A stretch of 64,000 bases of DNA, taken from positions 290,537-354,536 of the forward strand of contig CADCFN010000003.1 in assembly GCA_902800715.1 (NCBI GenBank). Direction: 5' to 3'. Below the pieces are notes generated by a model that saw only the letters and a program-made list of their open reading frames with translations, searched no databases and was not told the origin of the DNA. This document shows positions 1 to 9,333 of this stretch, in pieces. The number at the start of each line of letters is the position of its first letter. The first letter of the stretch is position 1. The position numbers were made by a program, and so were the translations under genes. The DNA comes from an uncultured Bacteroidales bacterium. Its GTDB lineage: Bacteria > Bacteroidota > Bacteroidia > Bacteroidales > Muribaculaceae.

Positions 1-1
1 A

Positions 2-1726
2 ATGTATATGAAAAAGATATTTTTATTGCTCTTTGCCGCAGTGGGTTTGATGACCGCTCTCTCATCGTGCTCTGATGATGACTTCAACGAGAAGTATGCC
101 GATCCGTCAAAGACCACTACTGTGGGTGTGCCCCAAGTATTCACCGGCATCATGCACAATGGTAACCGCTGGATGAATCCCACCTACTGGCGCTACTACA
201 CCCAGTCCACTACGTCCGGCTGCTTCTCGGGCGTAATCGGCAATACCAATGGCCGCGGTCGTTTCCGTGGTGCCAGCGAGGGTTACTTCAACATCCGTTG
301 GCAGGACTACTACAAGATGCTCACCCAGTACCGTCTGCTTGAGTATAACTACAACAACATGAACGAGACCGAGAAACCCGCCAACGAGATCTTCTATCTC
401 CTGGGTCGCACCATGGTAGAGGCTCAGTTGCACGAGGTGCTCTCCATCTGGGGTGATGTGCCCTACAAGGGAGCCGGTACCCTGTGGATGACGGGTGACT
501 ATGACGCCGCCAAGCAGGCTGTTGCCTATGACGACGACGTCGATCTCTACAAGATGATTCTTGCCGACCTTAAGGAAGTGGGTGACTACTTCGCTAGCGG
601 CAACGTGAACGCTGCCGGTCTGAGCTCGCTGGCCCGTCAGGACATCTCCTGCGCCAAGGGTTCGGCCGACATGTGGCAGAGGTATGTCAACTCGCTGCGC
701 CTGCGCATTGCCCTGCACCTGGCCACTAATGGTGACCTCACTAGTGACGCCCGCAATGCCATCGCCGAGATTCTGAATAACCCCAGCAAGTATCCCTTGA
801 TTGAGAACAATAATCATAACATGGGTGTCGACGGCGAGACCTCGACCGACGACTACAACTATGGTAAGGGTATTGCCCAGGCTCTCGCTGGCCGCAGCGA
901 AGGCTCTGGTTCACAGGCCATGCTCGACGCTATGAACGTTCCTGCTAACGGTATCCCCGATGCCAACACCGACCCCAGGATTGCTGCCATCTATGACTGC
1001 AACCCCGACGGTGAGTATGTTGCCTATGACAACTCCCTGACCGATGCTCAGATCAGTGATATCGCAACTGCCAAGGACGCCGAGTACAAGGCACGCGGTA
1101 TCCCCTACTGCAACTACTACTGCTACATCGACACCATCGCAATGGCTGGTTGGGCAACCTATCAGGGTAATGCCAACCTGAACGGTATCTGGATCAGCGC
1201 AGCCGAGGTTGCCCTGAGCAAGGCCGAGGCCTATCTGATGGGCTATGGTGTGGGCGCCGATGTTGCCAAGGCTAAGCAGTGCTTCATCGACGGTGTTGCC
1301 TACTCCAACGAGTACTATTGGGACATTAAGCTGGGTTCATCCCTGGCCAAGGACGGCAACGACAGCTACAACGGCTATCGTAAGCTGGAAGTTCCCGTCT
1401 TCGATGATTTCACCGCTTATGCCAACAGCATCTGGCAACCCACCCAGGAGTGTATTGCTACCCAGCTGTGGCTGAACTTCGGTTTCATGAATGAGCTCGA
1501 GGCTTGGAATGTCACCCGCCGCACCGGTTATCCCAACGTGAAGTTCATGAAGGACAACCAGCAGAGTGACTATCCCACTCCTCCCCATCGTCTGCCTTAT
1601 CCCAGCGATGAGCTGAACTTCAACTCCACCAATGTTCAGAACGCTATCCAGACCAACTACAAAGAGCCCACTGGTTACTACACCAAGCTCTTCTGGGCCA
1701 AGGATAACTACTATTCACTCTTCTAA
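2..1726 (+). CDS. SusD/RagB-family (SusD-like_2) outer-membrane lipoprotein
   Basis: The 574-aa product is a surface glycan-binding lipoprotein of the SusD/RagB family. Such proteins normally act as the lid over a SusC-type TonB-dependent transporter. A lipoprotein signal peptide with lipobox LSSC puts the lipidated cysteine at residue 23, followed by an acidic SDDD stretch typical of surface export in Bacteroidetes. The mature start (DPSKTT..VGVPQVFTGIM) resembles the SusD-like_2 subgroup. An in-frame ATG at base 8 (MKKIF) is at least as likely a start. Everything upstream, including the expected susC partner, lies outside the window. A strong terminator follows the stop, so this is the last gene of its operon. 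The substrate cannot be read from the sequence. Confidence 0.88.
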   Translation: MYMKKIFLLLFAAVGLMTALSSCSDDDFNEKYADPSKTTTVGVPQVFTGIMHNGNRWMNPTYWRYYTQSTTSGCFSGVIGNTNGRGRFRGASEGYFNIRWQDYYKMLTQYRLLEYNYNNMNETEKPANEIFYLLGRTMVEAQLHEVLSIWGDVPYKGAGTLWMTGDYDAAKQAVAYDDDVDLYKMILADLKEVGDYFASGNVNAAGLSSLARQDISCAKGSADMWQRYVNSLRLRIALHLATNGDLTSDARNAIAEILNNPSKYPLIENNNHNMGVDGETSTDDYNYGKGIAQALAGRSEGSGSQAMLDAMNVPANGIPDANTDPRIAAIYDCNPDGEYVAYDNSLTDAQISDIATAKDAEYKARGIPYCNYYCYIDTIAMAGWATYQGNANLNGIWISAAEVALSKAEAYLMGYGVGADVAKAKQCFIDGVAYSNEYYWDIKLGSSLAKDGNDSYNGYRKLEVPVFDDFTAYANSIWQPTQECIATQLWLNFGFMNELEAWNVTRRTGYPNVKFMKDNQQSDYPTPPHRLPYPSDELNFNSTNVQNAIQTNYKEPTGYYTKLFWAKDNYYSLF

Positions 1727-1765
1727 TGAAGAACGACATCAGTCCTGGTGACTGATTGAGATAGA

Positions 1766-1799
1766 ATCCCCGGCAGGCAACAGCTTGCCGGGGATTTTT
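1766..1799 (+). terminator. Rho-independent terminator after the SusD gene
   Basis: A 10-bp perfect stem (ATCCCCGGCA at 1766-1775 with TGCCGGGGAT at 1786-1795) is followed directly by a T run. It begins 40 bases after the SusD stop. Confidence 0.9.
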
Positions 1800-1863
1800 C
1801 TTGTTTCCAGGATTCTGGCAACATCCACCATCACATATCTAAATAATGACACTAATAATTTCC

Positions 1864-1894
1864 TTTGCAATGTCAAAAAAAAAATGTACTTTTG
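1864..1894 (+). promoter_or_regulatory. Bacteroidetes-type promoter for the secreted protein gene
   Basis: TTTG (1864-1867) lies 19 bases before TACTTTTG (1887-1894), matching the TTG / TAnnTTTG consensus. Transcription would start near 1900, leaving a leader of about 120 bases before the ATG at 2023. Confidence 0.6.
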
Positions 1895-2022
1895 GCTATC
1901 TTTTTGTGCGCCAAGAATAGCCTATGATTGTTTTTTTGTTGTAAATCAACAAATTAAACGCTCTTGGCAAACAGAAAAACTCCTCTACATCAATGATTAC
2001 AAACTACTAAATACAACTTATT

Positions 2023-3651
2023 ATGAAAAATTTTACACTGCGTTTCATGATGCTTGCCGCATTGTTGACGGCAATGGCATTACCAGCACATTCCGAGGTT
2101 GTTTATGTTCAGCCAGATGGTCCGGTTACCACCTACACCAGAACAAGTTGGGGATTCGGCCTCTTTCAAGGACAGGAAGAATATGAGATTATAGACCAGT
2201 CAGGCACCAATCTTGAAATCACATTTGAAGGGGGAAACCGCTGTTGGATTAAAAACATAGTTTTTTATTCTGAATGGGATTTTGAAGATTACTGGGTTGA
2301 AGGCTATGTTGAACGTGACACTGCGAATTTACAACCAAGGAGAATCACAGTACCTCTGGGACAGGTAATCCAACAGATATTCTTCAGATCCGATAACAGA
2401 AACCGTAGCTTTACACGCAGTGCGGTTCTTGCGTGGGGAACACTCAGCTTCTCTACCTCAAATTTGTCTGCGATCTCCTTTGCCAGGAATTATGATGTAA
2501 CTTCGGTATCTTATATTATTGACGGCAATACCATTCACCAGGATGGCACAAGCGGCCCGGTTGTTGTGGACGCACAGGACGATGTGTCCTACGACAATAT
2601 TACCGGCTTGGCAATTGTCTGGGAAGAAGAAGGGACGCCTGACCCAGGAGAGCCTTCTTTAGACGGCGAATTGGCAGGCTATTTTGAGTGGGGAACCACG
2701 GCAGTTAATGTTGATGAACCCACGATTATCCAAGAGCAGCCAATCGGCACACTCAAAAACTACGAACGCAGTGGATACAGCATCTTCCGCAACCGTGGTG
2801 AAGCATCCGACTACACCATCGGCGAGCAATCGGGAATGGCCCAACTGGTTTACGCAAGCGATTATATCGTTTACTTCAAGAATCCCCTCTGCCATCTGCA
2901 GTACGACACTTGGATTGAAGGCAGGAGCAGCAAGGACTACAAGACCATCACCATTACCCTACCCCAAATCATCCACAATGACCCGGTTACCGGTACCCAG
3001 ACCCTGCTCTATTGGGGTAACAGCGACAACAAGAATGGATTCACGGTGAATGAAGACCATGCGGTTCGCGAGGTGACATTTACCGTCGAGAACGACACCA
3101 TCATCATGCAGGGCAGTGAGGGTGATGGCATCGACATGCAAATGAAGGGTTTGACGGCATTCACTTGGCCCAACCGTGATGAGTCAAAAAGCACCTGGGC
3201 TGAAACGCTTGATTTCAATACCATCTTTACACCCGAGGGGTCCCAGGAGAAAACCGCCGCTCCCTTAGGCAAATTCCAGCCTGTCGAAGGTTCAAACGAC
3301 GTCATGGTGACGATTACCGCCACCGAGGGTGACGTTTACTACCGCATCAGATTCGAGAACGAAATCGGAACTTGGCTGGCCTATCAGCAACCATTCGTCT
3401 TGACTGAGCCCGGTCACTATGTTATCGAGTATTACGCCAAGGCTGCCGACAAGTTGCCCAGCGACATTCAAGCTCTCACGTTTGACATTTATCCTTCAAC
3501 TGGTGTGAACGAGGCAATGGGCGCTCAAGCCATCGCCAGTGTACGCTACTTCAATGCCATTGGTCAGGAAGTGAAACGACCCCATGGCTTGACCATCAAG
3601 GTCATCACCTATACCGACGGCAGCAGCCAAGCCATTAAGGTAATCAAATAA
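2023..3651 (+). CDS. secreted beta-rich protein with T9SS-type C-terminal sorting domain
   Basis: The 542-aa protein has a Sec signal peptide (about residues 1-24, ending PAHS) and a long beta-rich body of unrecognised family. Near residues 420-490 a segment (VYYRIRFENEIGTW...GHYVIEYYAKA) looks like the chitobiase/hexosaminidase C-terminal beta-sandwich seen in many Bacteroidales surface proteins. The last 35 residues (VRYFNAIGQEV...ITYTDGSSQAIKVIK) fit the pattern of type IX secretion sorting domains: a short strand, a Gly-containing turn and a basic end. I infer secretion and surface attachment. No catalytic motif was seen, so the function is unknown. The gene has its own promoter and sits 12 bases before cmk. 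Confidence 0.8.
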   Translation: MKNFTLRFMMLAALLTAMALPAHSEVVYVQPDGPVTTYTRTSWGFGLFQGQEEYEIIDQSGTNLEITFEGGNRCWIKNIVFYSEWDFEDYWVEGYVERDTANLQPRRITVPLGQVIQQIFFRSDNRNRSFTRSAVLAWGTLSFSTSNLSAISFARNYDVTSVSYIIDGNTIHQDGTSGPVVVDAQDDVSYDNITGLAIVWEEEGTPDPGEPSLDGELAGYFEWGTTAVNVDEPTIIQEQPIGTLKNYERSGYSIFRNRGEASDYTIGEQSGMAQLVYASDYIVYFKNPLCHLQYDTWIEGRSSKDYKTITITLPQIIHNDPVTGTQTLLYWGNSDNKNGFTVNEDHAVREVTFTVENDTIIMQGSEGDGIDMQMKGLTAFTWPNRDESKSTWAETLDFNTIFTPEGSQEKTAAPLGKFQPVEGSNDVMVTITATEGDVYYRIRFENEIGTWLAYQQPFVLTEPGHYVIEYYAKAADKLPSDIQALTFDIYPSTGVNEAMGAQAIASVRYFNAIGQEVKRPHGLTIKVITYTDGSSQAIKVIK

Positions 3652-3663
3652 GAAAAAATCATC

Positions 3664-4365
3664 ATGGCACTCAAGAAAATCACAATCGCAATTGACGGAC
3701 ACTCGTCAACAGGCAAAAGCACAATGGCAAAATCGCTGGCCCGACGCATCGGCTATGCCTATGTAGACACCGGAGCGATGTACCGTGCCGTAACCCTGTT
3801 TGCTCTTCGCAACAAGCTCATCAAGGGCGAGCAAGTAGACGAGAAAGCGCTCAAACTGCACCTGAAACACGGTGACATCGTCATCACCTTCCGCCCGACT
3901 AAGGACGGCAAGAGCGTCACGGTGCTCAACGGACGCAACGTGGAGCGCTACATCCGCTCGATGAGGGTGAGCAACGTGGTAAGCATCATCGCCGCCATCG
4001 GCTTCGTACGCAAGGAGATGGTGCGTCAACAGCAGGCAATGGGCAAAGGCAAGGGACTAGTGATGGACGGTCGCGACATCGGCACCGTAGTATTCCCTGA
4101 CGCCGAGATGAAGGTTTTTGCGACAGCAAGGCCCGAAGTACGTGCCCAACGACGCTACGATGAGCTGCGCGCCAAGGGCGACACCACGACTACGTTCGAA
4201 GAGGTGCTCGCCAACGTCAACGAGCGTGACCGCATCGACAGCACGCGCAAGGAAAGTCCCCTGCGACAAGCCGACGACGCTGTCGTGCTCGACAACTCCA
4301 GCATGTCGATTGATGACCAGAACGAGTGGCTGTACCAGCTCTACCTCTCAAGAGCCAAGTGTTAA
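3664..4365 (+). CDS. cmk: (d)CMP kinase
   Basis: Cytidylate kinase transfers phosphate from ATP to CMP or dCMP in cytosolic pyrimidine nucleotide synthesis. The 233-aa length is usual. The P-loop GHSSTGKST is at residues 12-20, followed by [12 protein letters not shown], the CMP-binding signature of this family. [12 protein letters not shown] and the LID-like [14 protein letters not shown] segment follow in the expected order. It lies 12 bases after the secreted-protein gene and 51 bases before ispH, from which it is separated by heptad repeats. The cmk-ispH neighbourhood is, as far as I recall, common in Bacteroidales. Confidence 0.97.
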   Translation: MALKKITIAIDGHSSTGKSTMAKSLARRIGYAYVDTGAMYRAVTLFALRNKLIKGEQVDEKALKLHLKHGDIVITFRPTKDGKSVTVLNGRNVERYIRSMRVSNVVSIIAAIGFVRKEMVRQQQAMGKGKGLVMDGRDIGTVVFPDAEMKVFATARPEVRAQRRYDELRAKGDTTTTFEEVLANVNERDRIDSTRKESPLRQADDAVVLDNSSMSIDDQNEWLYQLYLSRAKC

Positions 4366-4373
4366 AAACAACC

Positions 4374-4411
4374 AGCTAATTGCTAAAAGCTAAGAGCTAA
4401 TTGCTAAAAGC
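4374..4411. repeat. heptameric tandem repeat between cmk and ispH
   Basis: Five seven-base units with CTAA cores (AGCTAAT, TGCTAAA, AGCTAAG, AGCTAAT, TGCTAAA) end five bases before the ispH ATG. They contain a 17-bp exact direct repeat at 4374-4390 and 4395-4411. Confidence 0.75.
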
Positions 4412-4416
4412 AAAAA

Positions 4417-5295
4417 ATGGCTATCATCGAGATAGACAAGGGATCGGGATTCTGCTTTGGGGTGACAACAGCCATCAGCAAAGCCGAGGAGGAACTCAAC
4501 AAGACCGGGCACCTCTACTGCCTGGGCGATATTGTACACAATACCGCCGAGGTGGACCGCCTTGCCAGCTGCGGACTGGAAACCATCACGCACGAACAGC
4601 TGGAGCAGCTACACGATGTGAAAGTGCTGCTGCGCGCCCACGGCGAGCCACCCGAAACCTACGAGACAGCACGCCGCAACCGCATCGAAATCATCGATGC
4701 CACTTGCCCCGTGGTGCTCAAGCTGCAACAGCGCATCAACGCCACTTTTACCAATGCCGAGGAAGGCAAGCCTGCACCACAGATTGTCATCTACGGCAAG
4801 CGAGGACACGCCGAGGTCCTGGGTCTGGTAGGCCAGACCCAGGGCCAGGCGACTGTCATCGAGAACATTGACGAAATTGACAACATCGACTACAGCCGCG
4901 ACATCTTCCTCTACTCCCAGACAACCAAGAGCGTGCAGGAGTTCCAGCACATCGTTGAGGAAATCAAGCGGCGCGTGGAACCGGGAGTGACCTTCCGCAG
5001 TTTTGACACCATCTGCCGTTCGGTCGCTAACCGCATTCCACAGATACGCGAATTTGCACGCCAGCACGAGCTCATCCTGTTCGTCAGCGGTGCCAAGAGC
5101 AGCAACGGGCGCATCCTGTTCGCCGAGTGCCTCGACGCCAATGCCGACTCACACCTGGTGAGCAGCGAGGCTGACATCGACCCGGCATGGCTCAAGGGCA
5201 AAGAGCGTATCGGCATCTGCGGCGCCACATCAACGCCACGATGGCTCATGCAACGCGTGAGCGACGCCGTTCAACAACTAACCATCAAAGAATAA
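4417..5295 (+). CDS. ispH: 4-hydroxy-3-methylbut-2-enyl diphosphate reductase
   Basis: IspH (LytB) is the last enzyme of the non-mevalonate isoprenoid pathway. It reduces HMBPP to IPP and DMAPP using an iron-sulfur cluster. The 292-aa protein has the three cluster cysteines at residues 13 (GFCFGV), 97 (ATCPVV) and 200 (DTICRS), in the conserved order. The start is fixed by the N-terminal pattern IEIDKGSGFCFGV. Downstream, a short imperfect inverted repeat (AACTAAAAGC...GCTTTAGTT, near 5300-5323) precedes the next gene and has no clear T tract. Confidence 0.97.
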   Translation: MAIIEIDKGSGFCFGVTTAISKAEEELNKTGHLYCLGDIVHNTAEVDRLASCGLETITHEQLEQLHDVKVLLRAHGEPPETYETARRNRIEIIDATCPVVLKLQQRINATFTNAEEGKPAPQIVIYGKRGHAEVLGLVGQTQGQATVIENIDEIDNIDYSRDIFLYSQTTKSVQEFQHIVEEIKRRVEPGVTFRSFDTICRSVANRIPQIREFARQHELILFVSGAKSSNGRILFAECLDANADSHLVSSEADIDPAWLKGKERIGICGATSTPRWLMQRVSDAVQQLTIKE

Positions 5296-5329
5296 CAACT
5301 AAAAGCCAAGTGCTTTAGTTCATCAGAAA

Positions 5330-6520
5330 ATGACCAAAAGAAACCTTACCATCATCATCATCCTGCTCTCCATCATGGACCTGGTGGCAGCAGGCTGGTA
5401 CATGTCACGCCGCATCGAGACGGCAGGCAATATGGGAAAAGTATTTGACCAGCGCGATACGACCGAGGCCATCATCGAGGCAGATACCGTCACAACCGCG
5501 TCACAGCCCGACGTGTTTGATGACATGCAGTTCAATACCTACTATTTCACATCCAACACACCCGCCATCAAGGACGACCACAATACCTACTACACCAGCA
5601 TCAAGCATGTGAAGGTCATATGGCCCGTGAAAGTGAATGGCGACAGCGAATTCACTAGTCTGAACAAGGAGCTGATTAAAAACGCCTTTGATAACTCTCA
5701 GACCAAGATGAAGGACGCCAGATATGTGTACCTGAACTCACCCAATTTCAACAGACCCATCGGTGATGACTACCGCACCCTGGTCAAGGCGCCCAAGATT
5801 TATCCAGTTTACGGCAACGTGAGCCAAGTGCTTGTGTACCCCTATATGACATCTGACCGCCTGCTGGTCATGAAAATCGACAAAGTGGAGTACAACGGCA
5901 GCACGACAACCGAAAACACCACACACGTCCACTATGACCGGTTCAAGCAGCGTGTGCTCTCACGGCTCGATATCCTTGTCGCTGACGTGGATAAGGAAAA
6001 CAAGCTGCTCAAGGTCATCAACAAGAAGATTGACGAGATGAACAGGCGCCGTGGCGACGACAACCAGTTGCAACACGCCCTGAATGTTCCCAACGAAATC
6101 TGTTGCAACAAGAACGGCATCATGTTTGACTTCAAGCTTGGCTCCATTTACAACCAACCCATAGATATCACCATCAGCTACGACCAGCTGGAACCGTTCT
6201 TCACCGAGGAGTTCAAGCAGTTGCAACACCACAATAAGGGCTACAAGATGTTTGACAACAACCTCAAGCCCGAGCCCATCAACGCATCACAGGCGCCAGT
6301 GGCCACTGCGACTACCACATTACCCTCTACTGCCACCAACGTGAGCAAGCCTGCCACGAAGCAGCACGTCAAGTCCAACTATTACAATAATGATTCCAGC
6401 AAGAAAAACAGCTGGTCTAAGCCAAAACGAACCAGTCGGAAGAAGTATAGCGGGGCAAAGCGTAGATCTGGATATCACGGATATTCTGGGAGGCGGCATT
6501 GGAGCCATCGCCGACGCTGA
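5330..6520 (+). CDS. membrane-anchored protein with DUF3298/RsiV-like C-terminal part
   Basis: The 396-aa protein starts with one membrane segment (about residues 5-25), then a mostly periplasmic region. The segment YYTSIKHVKVIWPVKVNG..FTSLNKELI and the later ISYDQLEPFFTEEFKQL resemble the DUF3298/RsiV C-terminal domain; this is my tentative family assignment. The last 60 residues are low complexity and strongly basic, ending in WSHRRR. The gene runs 104 bases into the end of the convergent MBL gene, so the basic tail is encoded antisense to that gene's C-terminus. Function unknown. Confidence 0.75.
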   Translation: MTKRNLTIIIILLSIMDLVAAGWYMSRRIETAGNMGKVFDQRDTTEAIIEADTVTTASQPDVFDDMQFNTYYFTSNTPAIKDDHNTYYTSIKHVKVIWPVKVNGDSEFTSLNKELIKNAFDNSQTKMKDARYVYLNSPNFNRPIGDDYRTLVKAPKIYPVYGNVSQVLVYPYMTSDRLLVMKIDKVEYNGSTTTENTTHVHYDRFKQRVLSRLDILVADVDKENKLLKVINKKIDEMNRRRGDDNQLQHALNVPNEICCNKNGIMFDFKLGSIYNQPIDITISYDQLEPFFTEEFKQLQHHNKGYKMFDNNLKPEPINASQAPVATATTTLPSTATNVSKPATKQHVKSNYYNNDSSKKNSWSKPKRTSRKKYSGAKRRSGYHGYSGRRHWSHRRR

Positions 6521-7445
6521 GGCCGCGCGATTCGAGCGCCTGTCGCATCGTGGTAAGCGCGATTTCCTCGGTATTGTTGTCCTTGCTCAAGTGGCACAAG
6601 AAAGCGTAGTGCAGACCTTCATGGTAATGCTCGGCAACAAAGTTTGCCGCCACTTCATTATCCAGATGCCCCTTCTCGCCCATCACGCGATCCTTGAGCA
6701 TCTGTGAATAGCTGCCGTGCAGCAGCATTTCACGGTCATAGTTACATTCTATCATCAAGTAGTTGGCTCGGCTCATGTAATAGGCCGCGCGCTCGGTGAT
6801 GACGCCCATGTCGGTCGCCACGACGAAGTGCTCGCCCTCATACTCGATGTCAAACCCCACGCTTTTCACGTCATGACTCGTTTCAAAGGCGGTAATCTCC
6901 ATATCCATGATGCGGAAAGGAATTTCCTTGAAGATGGGCACATGGTGGTCATGGATGCGGCTTGAGATGCGGCACCGCTGCACCATCTGGGACATCACGC
7001 CCATCGTGCAGAAAACGCTGCACTTGCAACGGGTCACTGCCGGGTACAGGCATCTCATGTGGTCCTGGTGGGCATGGGTGAGCAAGACACCCTTCACCAT
7101 ATCGGGAGACACACCATTGCGCTCCAGAGCGTCGAACGCCTGGTCAAGCGTGAGGACATCCTGCCGCTCGGGATTTTTTTTCTTGCGGTGATACTTGACC
7201 GGCTCCCTAATGCCGGCATCGATGAGGATACCGCCACGCGGTGTACCCAGATAGGCACAGTTGCCACTGCTACCACTGCCGAAGCTCATGAAGCACAAAC
7301 CCTTGCCCACACCGGTATAGCGGGGTTTAACAGGCTCCTCGACAACTTCAATATCAGACGATGGCGTATCGTTGCCATCCACATCAAAGTCAATCTTGAC
7401 GGGGCGGCCTGTATTGGGAAATCCTTTGTATTTGTGTCCTGACAT
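6417..7445 (-). CDS. MBL-fold hydrolase, YycJ/WalJ-like
   Basis: The 342-aa protein carries a metallo-beta-lactamase fold like YycJ/WalJ exonucleases. Residues about 60-90 read FMSFGSGSSGNCAYLGTPRGG, the family's opening strand. LLTHAHQDH gives the HxHxDH zinc motif, and further metal ligands are likely at ATDMG and near the C-terminal H-L-S-K-D-N. The first 50 residues look unconserved, so a downstream start is possible, though no alternative clearly wins. It lies 15 bases after the RsmI-like gene in the same direction. Its 3' end overlaps the convergent gene by 104 bases. Confidence 0.87.
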   Translation of the reverse strand: MSGHKYKGFPNTGRPVKIDFDVDGNDTPSSDIEVVEEPVKPRYTGVGKGLCFMSFGSGSSGNCAYLGTPRGGILIDAGIREPVKYHRKKKNPERQDVLTLDQAFDALERNGVSPDMVKGVLLTHAHQDHMRCLYPAVTRCKCSVFCTMGVMSQMVQRCRISSRIHDHHVPIFKEIPFRIMDMEITAFETSHDVKSVGFDIEYEGEHFVVATDMGVITERAAYYMSRANYLMIECNYDREMLLHGSYSQMLKDRVMGEKGHLDNEVAANFVAEHYHEGLHYAFLCHLSKDNNTEEIALTTMRQALESRGLSVGDGSNAASQNIRDIQIYALPRYTSSDWFVLA

Positions 7446-7460
7446 AATGCTGTGTGCTAA

Positions 7461-8180
7461 TCAATGGAACAAAAGGAAAATCGTGGGAATCTTGTGGTAA
7501 TCATAACGCGACTGTTTCCATTCGGCCAGCGAGCGTGTGATGATGCTCTGGCTCTCACCGGTGATATCGCTGGCAACACACAGTCGCAGGCTGCCCGGCA
7601 GACGCTGGGCAAGGTCGGCGATGAGCTGGTTGTTGCGATAAGGTGCCTCGATGAAAATCTGGGTCTGCTGCTCACGTTCGATGCGGCGCGTCATCTCCTT
7701 GAGGCGTGCCTGACGAGCCTGAGCATCAACAGGCAGATAGCCCTCAAAAGCAAAGCGCTGACCGTTAAAACCCGATGCCATCAGACTCATCAAGATGCTC
7801 GACGGTCCCACCAGCGGGAACACCTTGTACCCCCTGCGCTGGGCGATGGCGACCAAATCGGCGCCCGGGTCGGCAACCGCGGGACAACCCGCATCACTGA
7901 TTATGCCCACAGCCTCACCTCTTGCAATAGGCGCTAACAGTCCCTCAAGAGCAGCCGTATCCTTGAGGTCGGTGTGCTCGTTAAGTTCATTGAAGGTAAG
8001 GCTGTCAATATCGATGTCGCGGTCACATTTCTTGAGGAAACGGCGTGCCGAGCGCAGACTCTCAACGACAAAATACCTGATGCCGCGCACAACCTCAATG
8101 TTGTGTGCGGGCAACACCCGTTCCAGCGCCACATCGCTCAACTGGGTAGGTATCAAGTATAAACCGGCCTCCAGCATCAA
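7461..8180 (-). CDS. SAM-dependent methyltransferase, RsmI-like
   Basis: The 239-aa protein belongs to the tetrapyrrole-methylase superfamily, RsmI branch (16S rRNA 2'-O-methylation at C1402 in the type enzyme). It starts LYLIPTQLSDVALERVLP in place of RsmI's GxLYVVATPIGN. GIISDAGCPAVADPGADLV, the SAM-binding signature, lies near residues 92-110, and LVGPSSILMSLMASG follows. Many Bacteroidetes carry this shorter divergent paralogue as well as true RsmI, so I do not assign rsmI. The ATG at 8178-8180 is directly followed by a second in-frame ATG. Confidence 0.88.
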   Translation of the reverse strand: MMLEAGLYLIPTQLSDVALERVLPAHNIEVVRGIRYFVVESLRSARRFLKKCDRDIDIDSLTFNELNEHTDLKDTAALEGLLAPIARGEAVGIISDAGCPAVADPGADLVAIAQRRGYKVFPLVGPSSILMSLMASGFNGQRFAFEGYLPVDAQARQARLKEMTRRIEREQQTQIFIEAPYRNNQLIADLAQRLPGSLRLCVASDITGESQSIITRSLAEWKQSRYDYHKIPTIFLLFH

Positions 8181-8210
8181 TCGCTATAAAATACCTTTAA
8201 TTTTAACTTG

Positions 8211-8239
8211 CAAATATAATCATTTTTTTCTTTCTGCAA
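8211..8239 (-). promoter_or_regulatory. promoter of the RsmI-like gene
   Basis: On the minus strand TTG (8239-8237) is followed after 18 bases by TATATTTG (8218-8211), a Bacteroidetes promoter. The start codon lies about 30 bases further on. It is divergent from the phoH promoter. Confidence 0.6.
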
Positions 8240-8294
8240 GTTTTTTTTCACGACTACTGAAAAAAATCAAATAAATCCTGCTTTTGTTCCTGCC

Positions 8295-8328
8295 TTGTGT
8301 CGATTTTAGATATTTTTGTGTAATTTTG
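8295..8328 (+). promoter_or_regulatory. phoH promoter
   Basis: TAATTTTG (8321-8328) matches the -7 consensus. TTG at 8295-8297 is 23 bases upstream, slightly wide. A second -7 match, TATTTTTG, lies at 8311-8318, so the exact start site is uncertain. Confidence 0.5.
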
Positions 8329-8352
8329 TGCTTAGAATTAGACTACTATTGA

Positions 8353-9333
8353 ATGATCGAACGACACATTATTATTGATAACGTGGATCCCGTGACCTTT
8401 TACGGGGTGAACAACAGTAACATACAACTCATCCGCAACCTGTTTCCCAAACTGCGCATGGCGGCGCGTGGCAGCGTCATCACGGTCATCGGTGACGATA
8501 GCGAGACAGCCGACTTTGAACAGAAAATCCATTCTCTTGCCGACTACTGCGCGACCTACAACACCCTGCCCGAAGATGTCATCATCGACACCATCAAGGG
8601 GGCTCCTCCCAAGCAGCTCAAGATGGACGACGTCATCGTCTATGGCGTGAATGGCAAGCCCATCAGCGGCCGCACGCCCAATCAGCAGCTGTTGGTGAAA
8701 AAGTTCTCCGAAAACGACTTGACGTTTGCGCTTGGTCCCGCGGGAACAGGTAAGACCTACCTGGCGGTGGCACTTGCCGTACGGGCGCTGAAGAACCGTG
8801 AAGCCCGCAAAATCATCCTCTCTCGCCCCGCAGTAGAAGCTGGCGAGAAACTTGGTTTTCTGCCTGGCGACATGAAGGACAAGATTGACCCCTACCTGCA
8901 ACCGCTCTATGACGCACTCGAGGACATGATACCGCAGGCCAAGCTCAAGGAATACATGGAGAATAACGTCATCCAGATTGCGCCCCTGGCGTTCATGCGT
9001 GGTCGCACCCTCAACGATGCCATCATCGTGCTCGATGAGGCACAGAACACTACCACACATCAGATTAAGATGTTCCTTACCCGTCTGGGCATGGGCTCCA
9101 AGATGATTGTTACGGGCGATACGACACAGATTGACCTGCCGCGCAGCACCACATCGGGCCTGATTCATGCCTTGCGTGTACTCGACGGCGTGAGGGGTAT
9201 CGGCAAGGTGGAATTTGAGAAAAAGGACATCGTGCGCCACCAGTTGGTGCAGCGCATTGTCGAGGCCTACGAGCGCTTCCATGAGGAAGAAAAACTCTTG
9301 GCACAGTCCTTTAACAAGGAGGAGAAAGCATGA
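8353..9333 (+). CDS. phoH: PhoH family ATPase
   Basis: This cytosolic P-loop ATPase of the PhoH family is linked to RNA metabolism and stress in other bacteria. Walker A GPAGTGKT is at residues 128-135, Walker B is IIVLDEAQN, and MIVTGDTTQIDLPR is the family's superfamily I-like motif. An N-terminal KH-like region of about 110 residues precedes it. The length of 326 aa is normal. The stop overlaps the start of the next gene by four bases (ATGA), so the two are translationally coupled. Confidence 0.94.
   Translation: MIERHIIIDNVDPVTFYGVNNSNIQLIRNLFPKLRMAARGSVITVIGDDSETADFEQKIHSLADYCATYNTLPEDVIIDTIKGAPPKQLKMDDVIVYGVNGKPISGRTPNQQLLVKKFSENDLTFALGPAGTGKTYLAVALAVRALKNREARKIILSRPAVEAGEKLGFLPGDMKDKIDPYLQPLYDALEDMIPQAKLKEYMENNVIQIAPLAFMRGRTLNDAIIVLDEAQNTTTHQIKMFLTRLGMGSKMIVTGDTTQIDLPRSTTSGLIHALRVLDGVRGIGKVEFEKKDIVRHQLVQRIVEAYERFHEEEKLLAQSFNKEEKA

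Noticed and set aside
1785-2186. 133-codon plus-strand frame between the SusD terminator and the secreted protein
   Set aside because: It overlaps the promoter and the real signal peptide in another frame.
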